Origin: CAYVTM01 sp964454645
Lineage (GTDB): Bacteria > Bacteroidota > Bacteroidia > Sphingobacteriales > Sphingobacteriaceae
Direction of reading: 5' to 3'
Length of the DNA stretch: 64,000 bases
NCBI GenBank assembly: GCA_964454645.1
Contig: CAYVTM010000004.1
Location: 1 to 64,000, forward strand
Program-made: the position numbers and the translations under genes
Part shown: positions 46,775-55,372 of the stretch, piece by piece
Position numbering within the stretch: the first letter of the stretch is position 1
Layout: each line of letters begins with the position of its first letter
Notes under the pieces: generated by a model
What the model was told of the DNA's origin: nothing
The model's database searches: none
Seen by the model: only the letters and a program-made list of their open reading frames with translations

Positions 46775-47104
46775 TTAACAACAACTTACTCCCTTTTTAT
46801 ATGATTCAAAAAGCTTGTGCAGGTATGCCTGAGCAAGCCCCCACTCCTTCTGATCGATACAATAGCACACCTTAGCTCCTTCAATATCCCCTTTGATAAG
46901 CCCTGATTTTTTAAGCTCCTTCAAATGCTGTGATACTGTGGATTGAGATAAAGGGAGTTCATCAACAATGTCTCCGCAAATACATGCCTGCTTCTTTAGC
47001 AGTAACTGCAAAATAGCTACACGGGCAGGATGTGCCAGCGCTTTAGCGTATTTGGATATCTTATTATCCTTTACTGAAAATTCTTCTGTTTTTGCTAGTC
47101 CCAT
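46775..47104 (-). CDS. arsR: ArsR-family metalloregulatory repressor
   Basis: 109-aa winged-helix repressor. The inducer Cys pair is in KKQACICGDIV, the recognition helix is SQSTVSQHLKELKKSGLI, and there are C-terminal CC residues. It should repress the ars genes until As(III)/Sb(III) binds. Palindromic operators lie upstream of its own start and upstream of arsM. Confidence 0.93.
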   Translation of the reverse strand: MGLAKTEEFSVKDNKISKYAKALAHPARVAILQLLLKKQACICGDIVDELPLSQSTVSQHLKELKKSGLIKGDIEGAKVCYCIDQKEWGLAQAYLHKLFESYKKGVSCC

Positions 47105-47119
47105 GTATCTTGAAATTGT

Positions 47120-47135
47120 ATCGCAATATTACGAT
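47120..47135. promoter_or_regulatory. ArsR operator, upstream of arsR
   Basis: ATCGCAATATTACGAT, same palindrome as at 46741-46756, 15 bp upstream of the arsR start. Autoregulation is the natural reading. Confidence 0.72.
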
Positions 47136-47292
47136 TTTATATTTTAATTAATCAAGATCTCTAAAAAGAAAAAACATAACTAATTGATAATCAATGCAAT
47201 TTTTTTAAATAAATTCTACGAGCTACAAAATTAAATAATAAAAAAGCTATAGGTCAAATACTTATGGCTTTGTTTATTATTGCGTTATCCAT

Positions 47293-47308
47293 ACAGTAAT
47301 ATTACGAT
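47293..47308. promoter_or_regulatory. Third ArsR-operator-like site
   Basis: ACAGTAATATTACGAT, which matches the operator except at two left-half positions. It lies between arsR and the nrd riboswitch, about 190 bp upstream of arsR. The stretch 47136-47430 has no gene; it should hold the arsR promoter and the nrd promoter. Confidence 0.45.
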
Positions 47309-47433
47309 CATTATATTTATTATGATTCGCCGGAAAAGGGGCAAGGTAGTTTTGCACAGCATGTGAAAAACTTTAAGCGTGTAATCTGATTCCTCCATTG
47401 TACATTCGTATCAGTTCTTTGCAAGAATGTTTT

Positions 47434-47545
47434 GTATTTCAATTAACTATTGAAGCCAAAGGGGAACCATGTGTAAATCATGGACTGTTGCGCAACTGTA
47501 AGTCCGGTTAAGATCGGATAAGTCAGACTACCTTTCAAAACAATT
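47434..47545 (+). promoter_or_regulatory. Cobalamin (B12) riboswitch
   Basis: The conserved core is AAGGGGAACCATGTGTAAA ... TGTTGCGCAACTGTAAG, followed by the B12-box variant AGTCAGACTACC (47521-47532). GTTTTG upstream and CAAAAC at 47536-47541 can form the closing stem. It is in the 5' leader of nrdB, about 120 bp before the start, and should shut off this operon when cobalamin is plentiful. Confidence 0.88.
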
Positions 47546-47591
47546 TTGTGCCGGGCCTTCGCAATAAAGGTAGATGCACTTCAATATTCCA

Positions 47592-47605
47592 ACCCTGATC
47601 AGGGT
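47592..47605. promoter_or_regulatory. 14-bp perfect palindrome in the nrd leader
   Basis: ACCCTGATCAGGGT lies between the riboswitch and the nrdB start. It may be part of the expression platform or a separate operator (an NrdR-type box does not match). Confidence 0.3.
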
Positions 47606-47662
47606 AGATTATCGTTGTCCAGTTTACTTTTTTGCAAAATGTAAACGATCAATCAACGATAC

Positions 47663-48631
47663 ATGAGTACAACAGAATTATTATTAAGAGAAAACAAGGA
47701 TCGCTTTGTTATCCTTCCCATTAACTATCCGAAGATATGGGAGCATTATAAACGTCATGAAGCCGGTTTCTGGACTGCCGAAGAAATTGATCTGGGCAGC
47801 GACATGAAAGACTGGGAAAATCTGAATGATGGTGAACGTCATTTCATTTCGCATGTACTTGCATTTTTTGCGGCAAGCGACGGAATTGTGAATGAAAATC
47901 TCGCGGTCAATTTCATGAGTGAAGTTCAGTTACCTGAAGCCAGGTGTTTTTATGGATTTCAGATCATGATGGAAAATATTCATAGCGAAACATACGCCTT
48001 GCTCATTGATACGTATGTCCGGAATCCTGAAGAAAAGCACAAGCTCTTTCATGCCATAGATACTATACCTGCGGTAAAGAAAAAAGCGGAGTGGGCTTTG
48101 CGTTGGATTGAGAATGGAAGCTTTGCTGAACGCTTGGTTGCGTTTGCAGCAGTGGAAGGAATATTTTTCAGCGGAAGTTTCTGCTCCATTTTTTGGTTGA
48201 AGAAACGTGGACTAATGCCGGGATTAACATTCAGCAATGAGCTCATCAGCCGTGATGAAGGCTTGCATTGTGAATTCGCCTGCCTGCTTTACAGCATGCT
48301 TCAGCACAAGCTCGGGGAGGAACAGGTAAAAGATATCATCAGCGACGCAGTTGCGATTGAAAAAGAATTTATCACAGAAGCGTTACCGGTTGATCTGATC
48401 GGGATGAATGCAAAGCTTATGCAACAATACATAGAATTTGTCGCTGACAGATGGCTTTCAGAACTAGGTTACTCAAAAATATACAATGCTGCCAATCCAT
48501 TTGATTTTATGGAGATGATCTCACTTCAGGGCAAGACTAATTTCTTTGAAAAAAGAGTAGGTGATTACCAGAAAGCAGGTGTGATGTCAACAAAAGAATC
48601 ACAGCAATTTTCAACAGAAGAAGACTTTTAA
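47663..48631 (+). CDS. nrdB: Class I ribonucleotide reductase beta subunit
   Basis: 322-aa R2 protein holding the di-metal/radical cofactor, with metal ligands in NIHSETY (Glu, His; the radical Tyr is the last residue of this motif), Glu in [10 protein letters not shown] and [10 protein letters not shown]. It works with NrdA to make dNTPs and needs oxygen. It is the first gene after the cobalamin riboswitch, and nrdA follows 23 bp later. Confidence 0.93.
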   Translation: MSTTELLLRENKDRFVILPINYPKIWEHYKRHEAGFWTAEEIDLGSDMKDWENLNDGERHFISHVLAFFAASDGIVNENLAVNFMSEVQLPEARCFYGFQIMMENIHSETYALLIDTYVRNPEEKHKLFHAIDTIPAVKKKAEWALRWIENGSFAERLVAFAAVEGIFFSGSFCSIFWLKKRGLMPGLTFSNELISRDEGLHCEFACLLYSMLQHKLGEEQVKDIISDAVAIEKEFITEALPVDLIGMNAKLMQQYIEFVADRWLSELGYSKIYNAANPFDFMEMISLQGKTNFFEKRVGDYQKAGVMSTKESQQFSTEEDF

Positions 48632-48654
48632 AAACGATATACAAAAATATTTAT

Positions 48655-51054
48655 ATGAGCTACGTAATAAAAAGAAACGGCAAAAGGGAGTCCGTAAAAT
48701 TCGACAAAGTAACCGCACGTATCGGGAAGCTGAGCTATAGCTTAAGTCCGATGATCAACGTAATAGACGTTGCCAAAAAGACGATCGAAGGTATTTACGA
48801 TGGAGTGCCTACTACTGAGCTTGATAATCTTGCGGCAGAAACAGCCGCATCGCTTACCATTACCCACCCGGATTATGCAATACTTGCTTCCAGGATCGCA
48901 GTGAGTAATCTTCACAAGAATACGATCAAAAGTTTTTCTGAAACCATGAGAAACCTCCATCGGTATGTGGATAAATCTACCGGAAAAACATTACCATTAA
49001 TAGCAGATGATGTCATGAAGATCATCGAGGATAATGCGGAACTACTGGATAGTACGATCATTTACGATCGCGACTTTGGTTTTGATTACTTCGGCTTCAA
49101 AACGCTGGAGAAATCTTACCTCTTAAAAATTGATAATAAAATTGCTGAACGCCCGCAACACATGTACATGCGTGTAGCGATCGGAATTCACAAAGAAGAC
49201 ATTGAAAACGTAATTAAAACATATCACTTAATGAGTGAACGCTGGTTCACCCATGCAACGCCTACCTTGTTCAATGCCGGAACACCAAAGCCTCAGATGA
49301 GCTCCTGCTTTTTACTGGCTATGAAGGAAGACAGCATTGACGGGATCTATGACACACTGAAGCAAACTGCAAAGATCTCTCAAAGTGCGGGAGGCATTGG
49401 CCTTGCAATCCATAATGTAAGAGCAACCGGCAGCTACATCGGCGGAACCAACGGAACCAGTAATGGCATCATTCCGATGTTGCGTGTTTTTAATGATACT
49501 GCGAGATATGTGGATCAGGGAGGCGGGAAAAGAAAAGGAGCGTTTGCTGTATATTTGGAACCGTGGCATGCAGACATTTTTGAATTCCTGGATCTGCGCA
49601 AGAATCACGGCAAGGAAGAGATGAGAGCAAGAGATCTTTTTTATGCACTCTGGATTTCCGATCTGTTTATGAAACGTGTGGAAGAAAATGGAACATGGAG
49701 CCTGTTCTGCCCGAATGAGGCACCGGGTTTAAGCGAATGTTGGGGGGCCGAATTTGAAAAGCTATACACCCAATATGAATCTGAAGGAAGAGCAAGAAAA
49801 ATAATACAGGCACAGGAACTATGGTTTGCTGTTTTGGAGTCACAGATCGAGACAGGTACTCCTTATATGTTATATAAGGATGCAGCCAACAGAAAAAGTA
49901 ATCAGCAAAATCTGGGTACCATAAAGAGCAGTAATCTTTGTACAGAGATCATGGAATATACAAGCCCGGATGAAGTAGCTGTATGTAATCTCGCATCATT
50001 AGCATTGCCAAGATTTATCATTGACGGAAAATTCGATCATGAGAAATTATATGAAGTGACTTACCAGGTGACAAAGAACCTGAACAAAATCATTGATCAT
50101 AATTATTATCCTGTTGAAGAAGCGAGAAATTCGAACATGAAACATCGTCCGATAGGAATAGGTGTACAAGGGCTTGCCGATGTATTCATTCTGCTGAGAT
50201 TACCTTTTGAAAGCGATCTCGCGAAAATGCTCAATAAAAATATTTTCGAAACCATTTATTTTGCGGCCATGACCGCCAGTAAAGACCTTGCAAAAGAACT
50301 GGGGCATTACGAAACCTATCCGGATTCTCCGGTATCAAAGGGCATCTTCCAGTTTGATATGTGGGGAGTAACTCCAACCGACCGCTGGGACTGGGCTGCA
50401 TTAAAAGAAGAAGTAAAAACTTACGGTGTTCGAAATTCATTACTTCTTGCTCCGATGCCTACTGCTTCAACTTCCCAGATATTTGGTAATAATGAATGCT
50501 TCGAGCCCTACACTTCCAACATTTATACAAGGCGGGTACTAAGCGGGGAATTTATCATTGTGAATAAACACTTATTAAAAGACCTGGTTAATCTTGGCTT
50601 GTGGAATAATTCCATGAAAAATCAGATTATTGCTGCAAACGGTTCTATTCAACATATTGAAGAAATACCTGCTGAGATCAAAGAATTGTATAAAACAGTC
50701 TGGGAGATCAAGCAGAGGAATATTATTGATATGGCTGCTGATCGTGGTGCGTATATCTGTCAATCCCAATCGCTGAATCTGTTTGTAGATAACCCTACAA
50801 CCGCCAAGCTTACTTCCATGCACTTTCATGCCTGGAAAAAGGGGCTGAAAACGGGTATGTACTACTTACGTACCCAGGCTGCTACACAAGCAATCCAGTT
50901 CACCGTAGAAAAACAGGCAAGCAAAGAAATAGAACCTGTTATTCCAACAGCAGAGAATATTAACCAGAATTCGACACAGCGTGATATAGAGCCAACTCAG
51001 GCAGATGGTGCAAGTTGTAGTATGGAGGATGGTTGTATCAGTTGCGGTTCATAA
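48655..51054 (+). CDS. nrdA: Class I ribonucleotide reductase alpha subunit
   Basis: 799 aa. An N-terminal ATP-cone (about 1-95) gives overall-activity allostery. The catalytic barrel has [34 protein letters not shown] and [19 protein letters not shown], and the C-terminal redox pair is CISC in [10 protein letters not shown]. Reduces NDPs (or NTPs) together with NrdB. Expression is predicted to fall when cobalamin is available, which implies a B12-dependent class II enzyme elsewhere. Confidence 0.95.
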   Translation: MSYVIKRNGKRESVKFDKVTARIGKLSYSLSPMINVIDVAKKTIEGIYDGVPTTELDNLAAETAASLTITHPDYAILASRIAVSNLHKNTIKSFSETMRNLHRYVDKSTGKTLPLIADDVMKIIEDNAELLDSTIIYDRDFGFDYFGFKTLEKSYLLKIDNKIAERPQHMYMRVAIGIHKEDIENVIKTYHLMSERWFTHATPTLFNAGTPKPQMSSCFLLAMKEDSIDGIYDTLKQTAKISQSAGGIGLAIHNVRATGSYIGGTNGTSNGIIPMLRVFNDTARYVDQGGGKRKGAFAVYLEPWHADIFEFLDLRKNHGKEEMRARDLFYALWISDLFMKRVEENGTWSLFCPNEAPGLSECWGAEFEKLYTQYESEGRARKIIQAQELWFAVLESQIETGTPYMLYKDAANRKSNQQNLGTIKSSNLCTEIMEYTSPDEVAVCNLASLALPRFIIDGKFDHEKLYEVTYQVTKNLNKIIDHNYYPVEEARNSNMKHRPIGIGVQGLADVFILLRLPFESDLAKMLNKNIFETIYFAAMTASKDLAKELGHYETYPDSPVSKGIFQFDMWGVTPTDRWDWAALKEEVKTYGVRNSLLLAPMPTASTSQIFGNNECFEPYTSNIYTRRVLSGEFIIVNKHLLKDLVNLGLWNNSMKNQIIAANGSIQHIEEIPAEIKELYKTVWEIKQRNIIDMAADRGAYICQSQSLNLFVDNPTTAKLTSMHFHAWKKGLKTGMYYLRTQAATQAIQFTVEKQASKEIEPVIPTAENINQNSTQRDIEPTQADGASCSMEDGCISCGS

Positions 51055-51071
51055 TTTTAAATAAAAGCTTT

Positions 51072-51668
51072 ATGACACAGAAAAAAATCAATATTCACTT
51101 TACTGTATTAGCAGTGTTTATCTTTATCGCGGCTTTTAGTCGGATCATTCCGCACGTGCCGAACTTTTCGCCATTGGGTGCCGTTGGATTATTTAGTGCT
51201 GCTCACTTTGCTAAGAAATGGCAAGCATTACTAATACCTATCCTTGCAGTATGGATCAGCGATCTGTTTATCAATAATGTAATTTATGCACAGTATTATC
51301 CGGGGTTTACCTGGTTTTACAGTGGCTTCTATTGGCAATACGGCAGCTACCTGTTAATCACATGCACAGGCCTGTTGATCTTCAAAAAAGTAACGGTATT
51401 TCGTGTCCTTACAGGTGCATTGACATCAACCGTAATCTTTTTCCTGATATCAAATTTCGGATGCTGGCCGGGCAATTCCTATTATACGCAAGACATAAAT
51501 GGCTTAATGGCCTGTTATGCGGCAGGACTGCCATACCTTAAGGGCACATTATCAGGAGATCTTTTTTACTGCATTGTTCTGTTCGGTTCATTTGCGTTAG
51601 CACAACGGCGATTCCCCGAATTGAGAGTTAAACATACACACATGGTTCCATTATTTAATAAAAAATAA
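51072..51668 (+). CDS. Small membrane protein (DUF6580-like) in the B12-regulated operon
   Basis: 198 aa from the ATG at 51072 (the frame opens upstream, overlapping the nrdA stop). It has about five to six hydrophobic helices and the motif RIIPHVPNFSPLGAVGLF near the N-terminus, seen in DUF6580-type proteins; these resemble small-molecule uptake S-components. It lies 17 bp after nrdA under the same riboswitch, so a cobalamin or precursor uptake role is plausible but unproven. Confidence 0.65.
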   Translation: MTQKKINIHFTVLAVFIFIAAFSRIIPHVPNFSPLGAVGLFSAAHFAKKWQALLIPILAVWISDLFINNVIYAQYYPGFTWFYSGFYWQYGSYLLITCTGLLIFKKVTVFRVLTGALTSTVIFFLISNFGCWPGNSYYTQDINGLMACYAAGLPYLKGTLSGDLFYCIVLFGSFALAQRRFPELRVKHTHMVPLFNKK

Positions 51669-51672
51669 ACAC

Positions 51673-52059
51673 GTGACAACAGAAGAAAGAATTAAACAAT
51701 CGCAGACCCATATCTTTAAGGCGGTATTTCCGAATACGACCAATCACTACGATACATTGTTCGGAGGTACAGCAATGCATGCAATGGATGAAGTGGCATT
51801 TATTACTGCCACACGCTTCAGTCGACAGAGGATGGTTACCGTAAGCAGTGACCGTATTGATTTTAAGAAGCCGATTCCAGCCGGAACCATTATCGAACTT
51901 GTTGGTAAAGTATCTTATCTCGGAAGCACCAGCTTAAAGGTGCGGGTAGAAATTTATATCGAGCAAATGTATTCTGAAGGAAGAGAAAAAGCAGTAAGCG
52001 GAGAATTTACCTTTGTGGCGATAGACGATCACAAAAAACCTACCCCCATACTTAAATGA
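51673..52059 (+). CDS. Acyl-CoA thioesterase, hotdog fold
   Basis: 128 aa with a GTG start. The hotdog-fold acyl-CoA thioesterase of the YciA/Acot type has NHYDTLFGGTAMHAMDEVAFITATRFS (Asp catalytic region), VSSDRIDFKKPIPAG and a C-terminal GEFTFVAID. It starts 4 bp after the membrane protein and is probably in the same transcript, although it has no obvious link to nucleotide reduction. Confidence 0.88.
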   Translation: MTTEERIKQSQTHIFKAVFPNTTNHYDTLFGGTAMHAMDEVAFITATRFSRQRMVTVSSDRIDFKKPIPAGTIIELVGKVSYLGSTSLKVRVEIYIEQMYSEGREKAVSGEFTFVAIDDHKKPTPILK

Positions 52060-52255
52060 TTTTTTTCTTGGACTTGAGTTCTTAATTTGGTAAAGCCTTT
52101 AGTACAGGAAAAGTGCTCACTACTACAACATTTTTCCGATGCCTTCTTCCGGTTCCGACCGGGACCGGCTTCAATAATGGTTAATTCAAAGGACAGAATA
52201 TAATTATTATCTTACGTTTTACAGCGCCGGGTCTTATGGTTTCCGTTACAGAAGC

Positions 52256-54412
52256 TTACTGTTTAAGCCCTATCACCGTAAACTCGGTTCTTCGATTCTC
52301 CTGATGTGCTTTCTCACTGCATTTTATACCATCGGCGCAAGAGTTCACCAGGCGGTATTCTCCATATCCTTTGCCTGTTATTCGGCTGCTGTCTATCCCC
52401 TTGCTCACTATATAGGCTGCGGATGATTTTGCTCTGCGATCCGAAAGCAACTCGTTTGATGAGGCACTTCCTCTTGAATCCGTATGTGAGCTCAGCTCGA
52501 TAATAATACCCGGATTGTCGTTCATCATCTTTACGATCTTATCCAATTCTTTGGCAGCATCGGCACGAATATTCCATTTGTTAAGGTCAAAATAAATATT
52601 TTCGATCTGTATGGCTTTGCCGATAACGATTTCTTCGAGTGTGATGTCTTTGATATAGTCAAAATCTTTTCCCCTGCTTCCTAAACAATCATAATCGTTG
52701 GTAGAAAATACAACCTCCCGGCTGAAGTAATGTTCTTTGCCTGCCCTTATTAAATACTTAGTATTGCTTTTTAATCCGGGGTGCCTGTATTTTCCTTTTT
52801 CAGTATAACCTGCATATACCTGCTCTCCGGTATTTAAACTACGGATCTGAATAGATACACTGTCTATTGTTTCCTCTGTTCCTTTTTTATAAACAGTTCC
52901 GCTTACATTACAACTTGCCTGTAACCTGCTGAGAGGAATGTGAACGATAGAATCCTTAAAATTCAATGCGAATTGCAGGTGTTTACTGCTATACAAGGGT
53001 GCTTCTGCAAGAAAGAGATACCTGCCGTTTTCAGCGATTGTGAAATTCCCTTTTCCTTCCTTCAGGAAATGATCAGTATGTGTAAAGCGATAAGAAATTT
53101 GCAGGGAAACATTACTGACTGTTTCCCCACTCAGGCTGTCGATTACATTGAGCTGAATATTTTTTCGAATTCTTTCAAAGGAATAGATATCGTCATCAAT
53201 CCCATTATTCCCTCTGTTGGAACTGAAAAAACCTTTTGTTTCATCATCGCTCAGGGCAATTCCGAAATCATCGGAAGAAGAGTTAAAAGGAGCTCCAAGA
53301 TTCAGTGCTTGCTTATTGTCTGAATGGATAGCAGAGTAAAAAATATCTAATCCGCCTAACCCCCCTTTTCCATTCGATGCAAAATATAAATTTCCTTCAG
53401 CGCTTATATATGGAAATAGTTCATCGCCTTTTGAATTGATAAACAGTCCCAGGTTTACAGGGTGTGACCATGTGGAATCTTCACGAAGCGCGCAGCGGTA
53501 AATATCCATACCTCCATAACCCCCGGGCATATTGGAACTGAAATAAAGTTCAGTTCCTTCTTTATTAACGGAAGGATGAGCGAATGCATAATCAGGCTCA
53601 TTAAAGGTAAAGCGGTATATCTCTTTCCATTGATGAGTTTCCATAACAGCACTTTCAATACGCAGGTTCTTATACCCCATATTGGTTTTCTTACGTCGGC
53701 TGTTGATGGTATAATAGAGTGTATGATCTTTTTCGCTATAGCTTCCCGGACCGAAATTATATTTTCTCCTGAGTTCTTCTGCAAAAGGTTGAACCCATAT
53801 ATACCCATCGGATGCTGAAGCCCGGAAAAGCGAAACATAATTGTTCTCTGTCCAGGTATGTTTTCGGCTTATGAAGAGATTCGGTCTGCGTGAAGAGGCA
53901 AAAATAATATCAGCATTGATAATGAAAGGAGCATAGTCCGATTCTTCCGTATTGAAAGAAAGCTTTTCGGTTTTAATATTAGCTGTGTCGCCAAAATATA
54001 ATTGATTCCCAAATTCTATAGAGTGCAGGATTTGCCGGATTCTTTCATCTTGCTTATGAATAAACGGGGAGTTTCTAATCGTATTTTCGGCCAGAATGTA
54101 TTTCCCGTTTCTTAGCAGGTCTTCTATATATCTTATTTTATCTTCTTCAAGTGTATCTGTCAGAATAAGTTTTTTATAATACTTCTCTGAAAGATGGCTT
54201 TGATTGGTAAGGCGGTAGCAGTTTGCGAGATTACGGACAGCAATAATGTTGTTGCTGTCTTTTTTCGATAAATAATACTCGTAATAGGGAATAGCATCGG
54301 GATAATTAAGGATTCGGTACTTATAGTCGGCGTACTTCAGGAGCAGCTGCGCTTCAGCGGTATAAGCGCTCATGCACAAAAAGATCAGCAGGTACAGGCG
54401 TATATATTTCAT
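52256..54412 (-). CDS. OmpA-family protein with TPR and PD40 repeats (PorE-like)
   Basis: 718-aa envelope protein. A signal peptide is followed by TPR-like helices (about 25-150), WD40/PD40-type beta-propeller repeats (SSRRPNLF, YFSSNMPGG, YFASNGKGG, FFSSNRGNNG; about 165-410), beta-sandwich domains and a C-terminal OmpA peptidoglycan-binding domain (IYFDLNKWNI ... SHTDSRGS ... NRRTEF). It matches proteins that accompany PorP/SprF and a giant adhesin in T9SS loci. The gene starts directly at the porP stop. Confidence 0.85.
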   Translation of the reverse strand: MKYIRLYLLIFLCMSAYTAEAQLLLKYADYKYRILNYPDAIPYYEYYLSKKDSNNIIAVRNLANCYRLTNQSHLSEKYYKKLILTDTLEEDKIRYIEDLLRNGKYILAENTIRNSPFIHKQDERIRQILHSIEFGNQLYFGDTANIKTEKLSFNTEESDYAPFIINADIIFASSRRPNLFISRKHTWTENNYVSLFRASASDGYIWVQPFAEELRRKYNFGPGSYSEKDHTLYYTINSRRKKTNMGYKNLRIESAVMETHQWKEIYRFTFNEPDYAFAHPSVNKEGTELYFSSNMPGGYGGMDIYRCALREDSTWSHPVNLGLFINSKGDELFPYISAEGNLYFASNGKGGLGGLDIFYSAIHSDNKQALNLGAPFNSSSDDFGIALSDDETKGFFSSNRGNNGIDDDIYSFERIRKNIQLNVIDSLSGETVSNVSLQISYRFTHTDHFLKEGKGNFTIAENGRYLFLAEAPLYSSKHLQFALNFKDSIVHIPLSRLQASCNVSGTVYKKGTEETIDSVSIQIRSLNTGEQVYAGYTEKGKYRHPGLKSNTKYLIRAGKEHYFSREVVFSTNDYDCLGSRGKDFDYIKDITLEEIVIGKAIQIENIYFDLNKWNIRADAAKELDKIVKMMNDNPGIIIELSSHTDSRGSASSNELLSDRRAKSSAAYIVSKGIDSSRITGKGYGEYRLVNSCADGIKCSEKAHQENRRTEFTVIGLKQ

Positions 54413-55372
54413 TTAAAAGTATCTTGGAGATGTGATTTTACTTTTCTTATAATTGAAAAGATAGTTCAGTGAAACCTCATGTGTTCCGCCCGACAAAGTT
54501 CTAAGTCGGGTGAATGTATAATCGTAGGAATAACCTATTCTAAACTGAGGGTTTGCCTGTATCGCAGCCATCAGGTTCCATGCATCTCCCGAACGATACC
54601 CTCCGCCTATCCATACCGATTGATAGATAAGCCCGGCAAGATTCAGATCGTATTCCACCGGGGCATTCATTACCATTTTAACCATGGCAGAAGGACGGAG
54701 TTTTAATGCCGGATTCACATTGAATATAAAACCGCTTGCGAGAAAAACATGTAATTCCTCTTTTACGAAACTTCCTTCTACGGCTTCAATGGTATTGCTT
54801 GCTCCTATTTTTAATTGGTTATGAATTAAGCGGGGAACGGAAAGCCCGAAGTAAAATCTTTCCGTATGATAATAGGTCCCGAAACCGAAGTTAGGTGCAA
54901 AAAGAACAGGAGAATTTCCCGTAAATTCTTCGTCACCTGCATCATTGGTCTGAATTTCCGAAAGACGGTCACTATATCCGTTGAAACCTCCTAATAAACC
55001 AAAGGCGAGCGTCCCCTTATTTGTTTTTATACGGTAGGCATAGTTGGCAAATAAACCTGTTTGGGCTGTTACCCCCACTACATCCCTGTAAGCTGTTAAA
55101 CCCAATCCGATTTTACTTTCAAAAACGGGTGAATGTGCTGTAAAGGTAAGGGTAGTAGGAGCGCCATTAATATTTACCCATTGCTTGCGATAAAGCGAGG
55201 AAAGCGAAAGCATTTCATGAGAACCGGTATATGCCGGATTAATAAAAATTTCATTGAATGAATATTGTGTAAACATAGGTTCGCTTTGTGCATACAATTT
55301 TCCTTTCTGTATTACCAAAAGCAATAACAGCGTTAAGAATACACAGCTATATTTTATCTTTCTTAATTTCAT
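54413..55372 (-). CDS. PorP/SprF-family T9SS outer-membrane protein
   Basis: 319-aa outer-membrane protein of the PorP/SprF family: signal peptide, QSEPMFTQYSFNEIFINPAYTGSHEM near the N-terminus (family signature) and beta-strands ending in VSLNYLFNY. SprF-like proteins assist export of the adhesin encoded next to them. Its start overlaps the adhesin stop by 4 bp (ATGA). Confidence 0.9.
   Translation of the reverse strand: MKLRKIKYSCVFLTLLLLLVIQKGKLYAQSEPMFTQYSFNEIFINPAYTGSHEMLSLSSLYRKQWVNINGAPTTLTFTAHSPVFESKIGLGLTAYRDVVGVTAQTGLFANYAYRIKTNKGTLAFGLLGGFNGYSDRLSEIQTNDAGDEEFTGNSPVLFAPNFGFGTYYHTERFYFGLSVPRLIHNQLKIGASNTIEAVEGSFVKEELHVFLASGFIFNVNPALKLRPSAMVKMVMNAPVEYDLNLAGLIYQSVWIGGGYRSGDAWNLMAAIQANPQFRIGYSYDYTFTRLRTLSGGTHEVSLNYLFNYKKSKITSPRYF

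Noticed and set aside
52149..52168. CCGGT/ACCGG hairpin after the thioesterase gene
   Set aside because: GC-rich stem but no T tract on either strand, so not called as a terminator.
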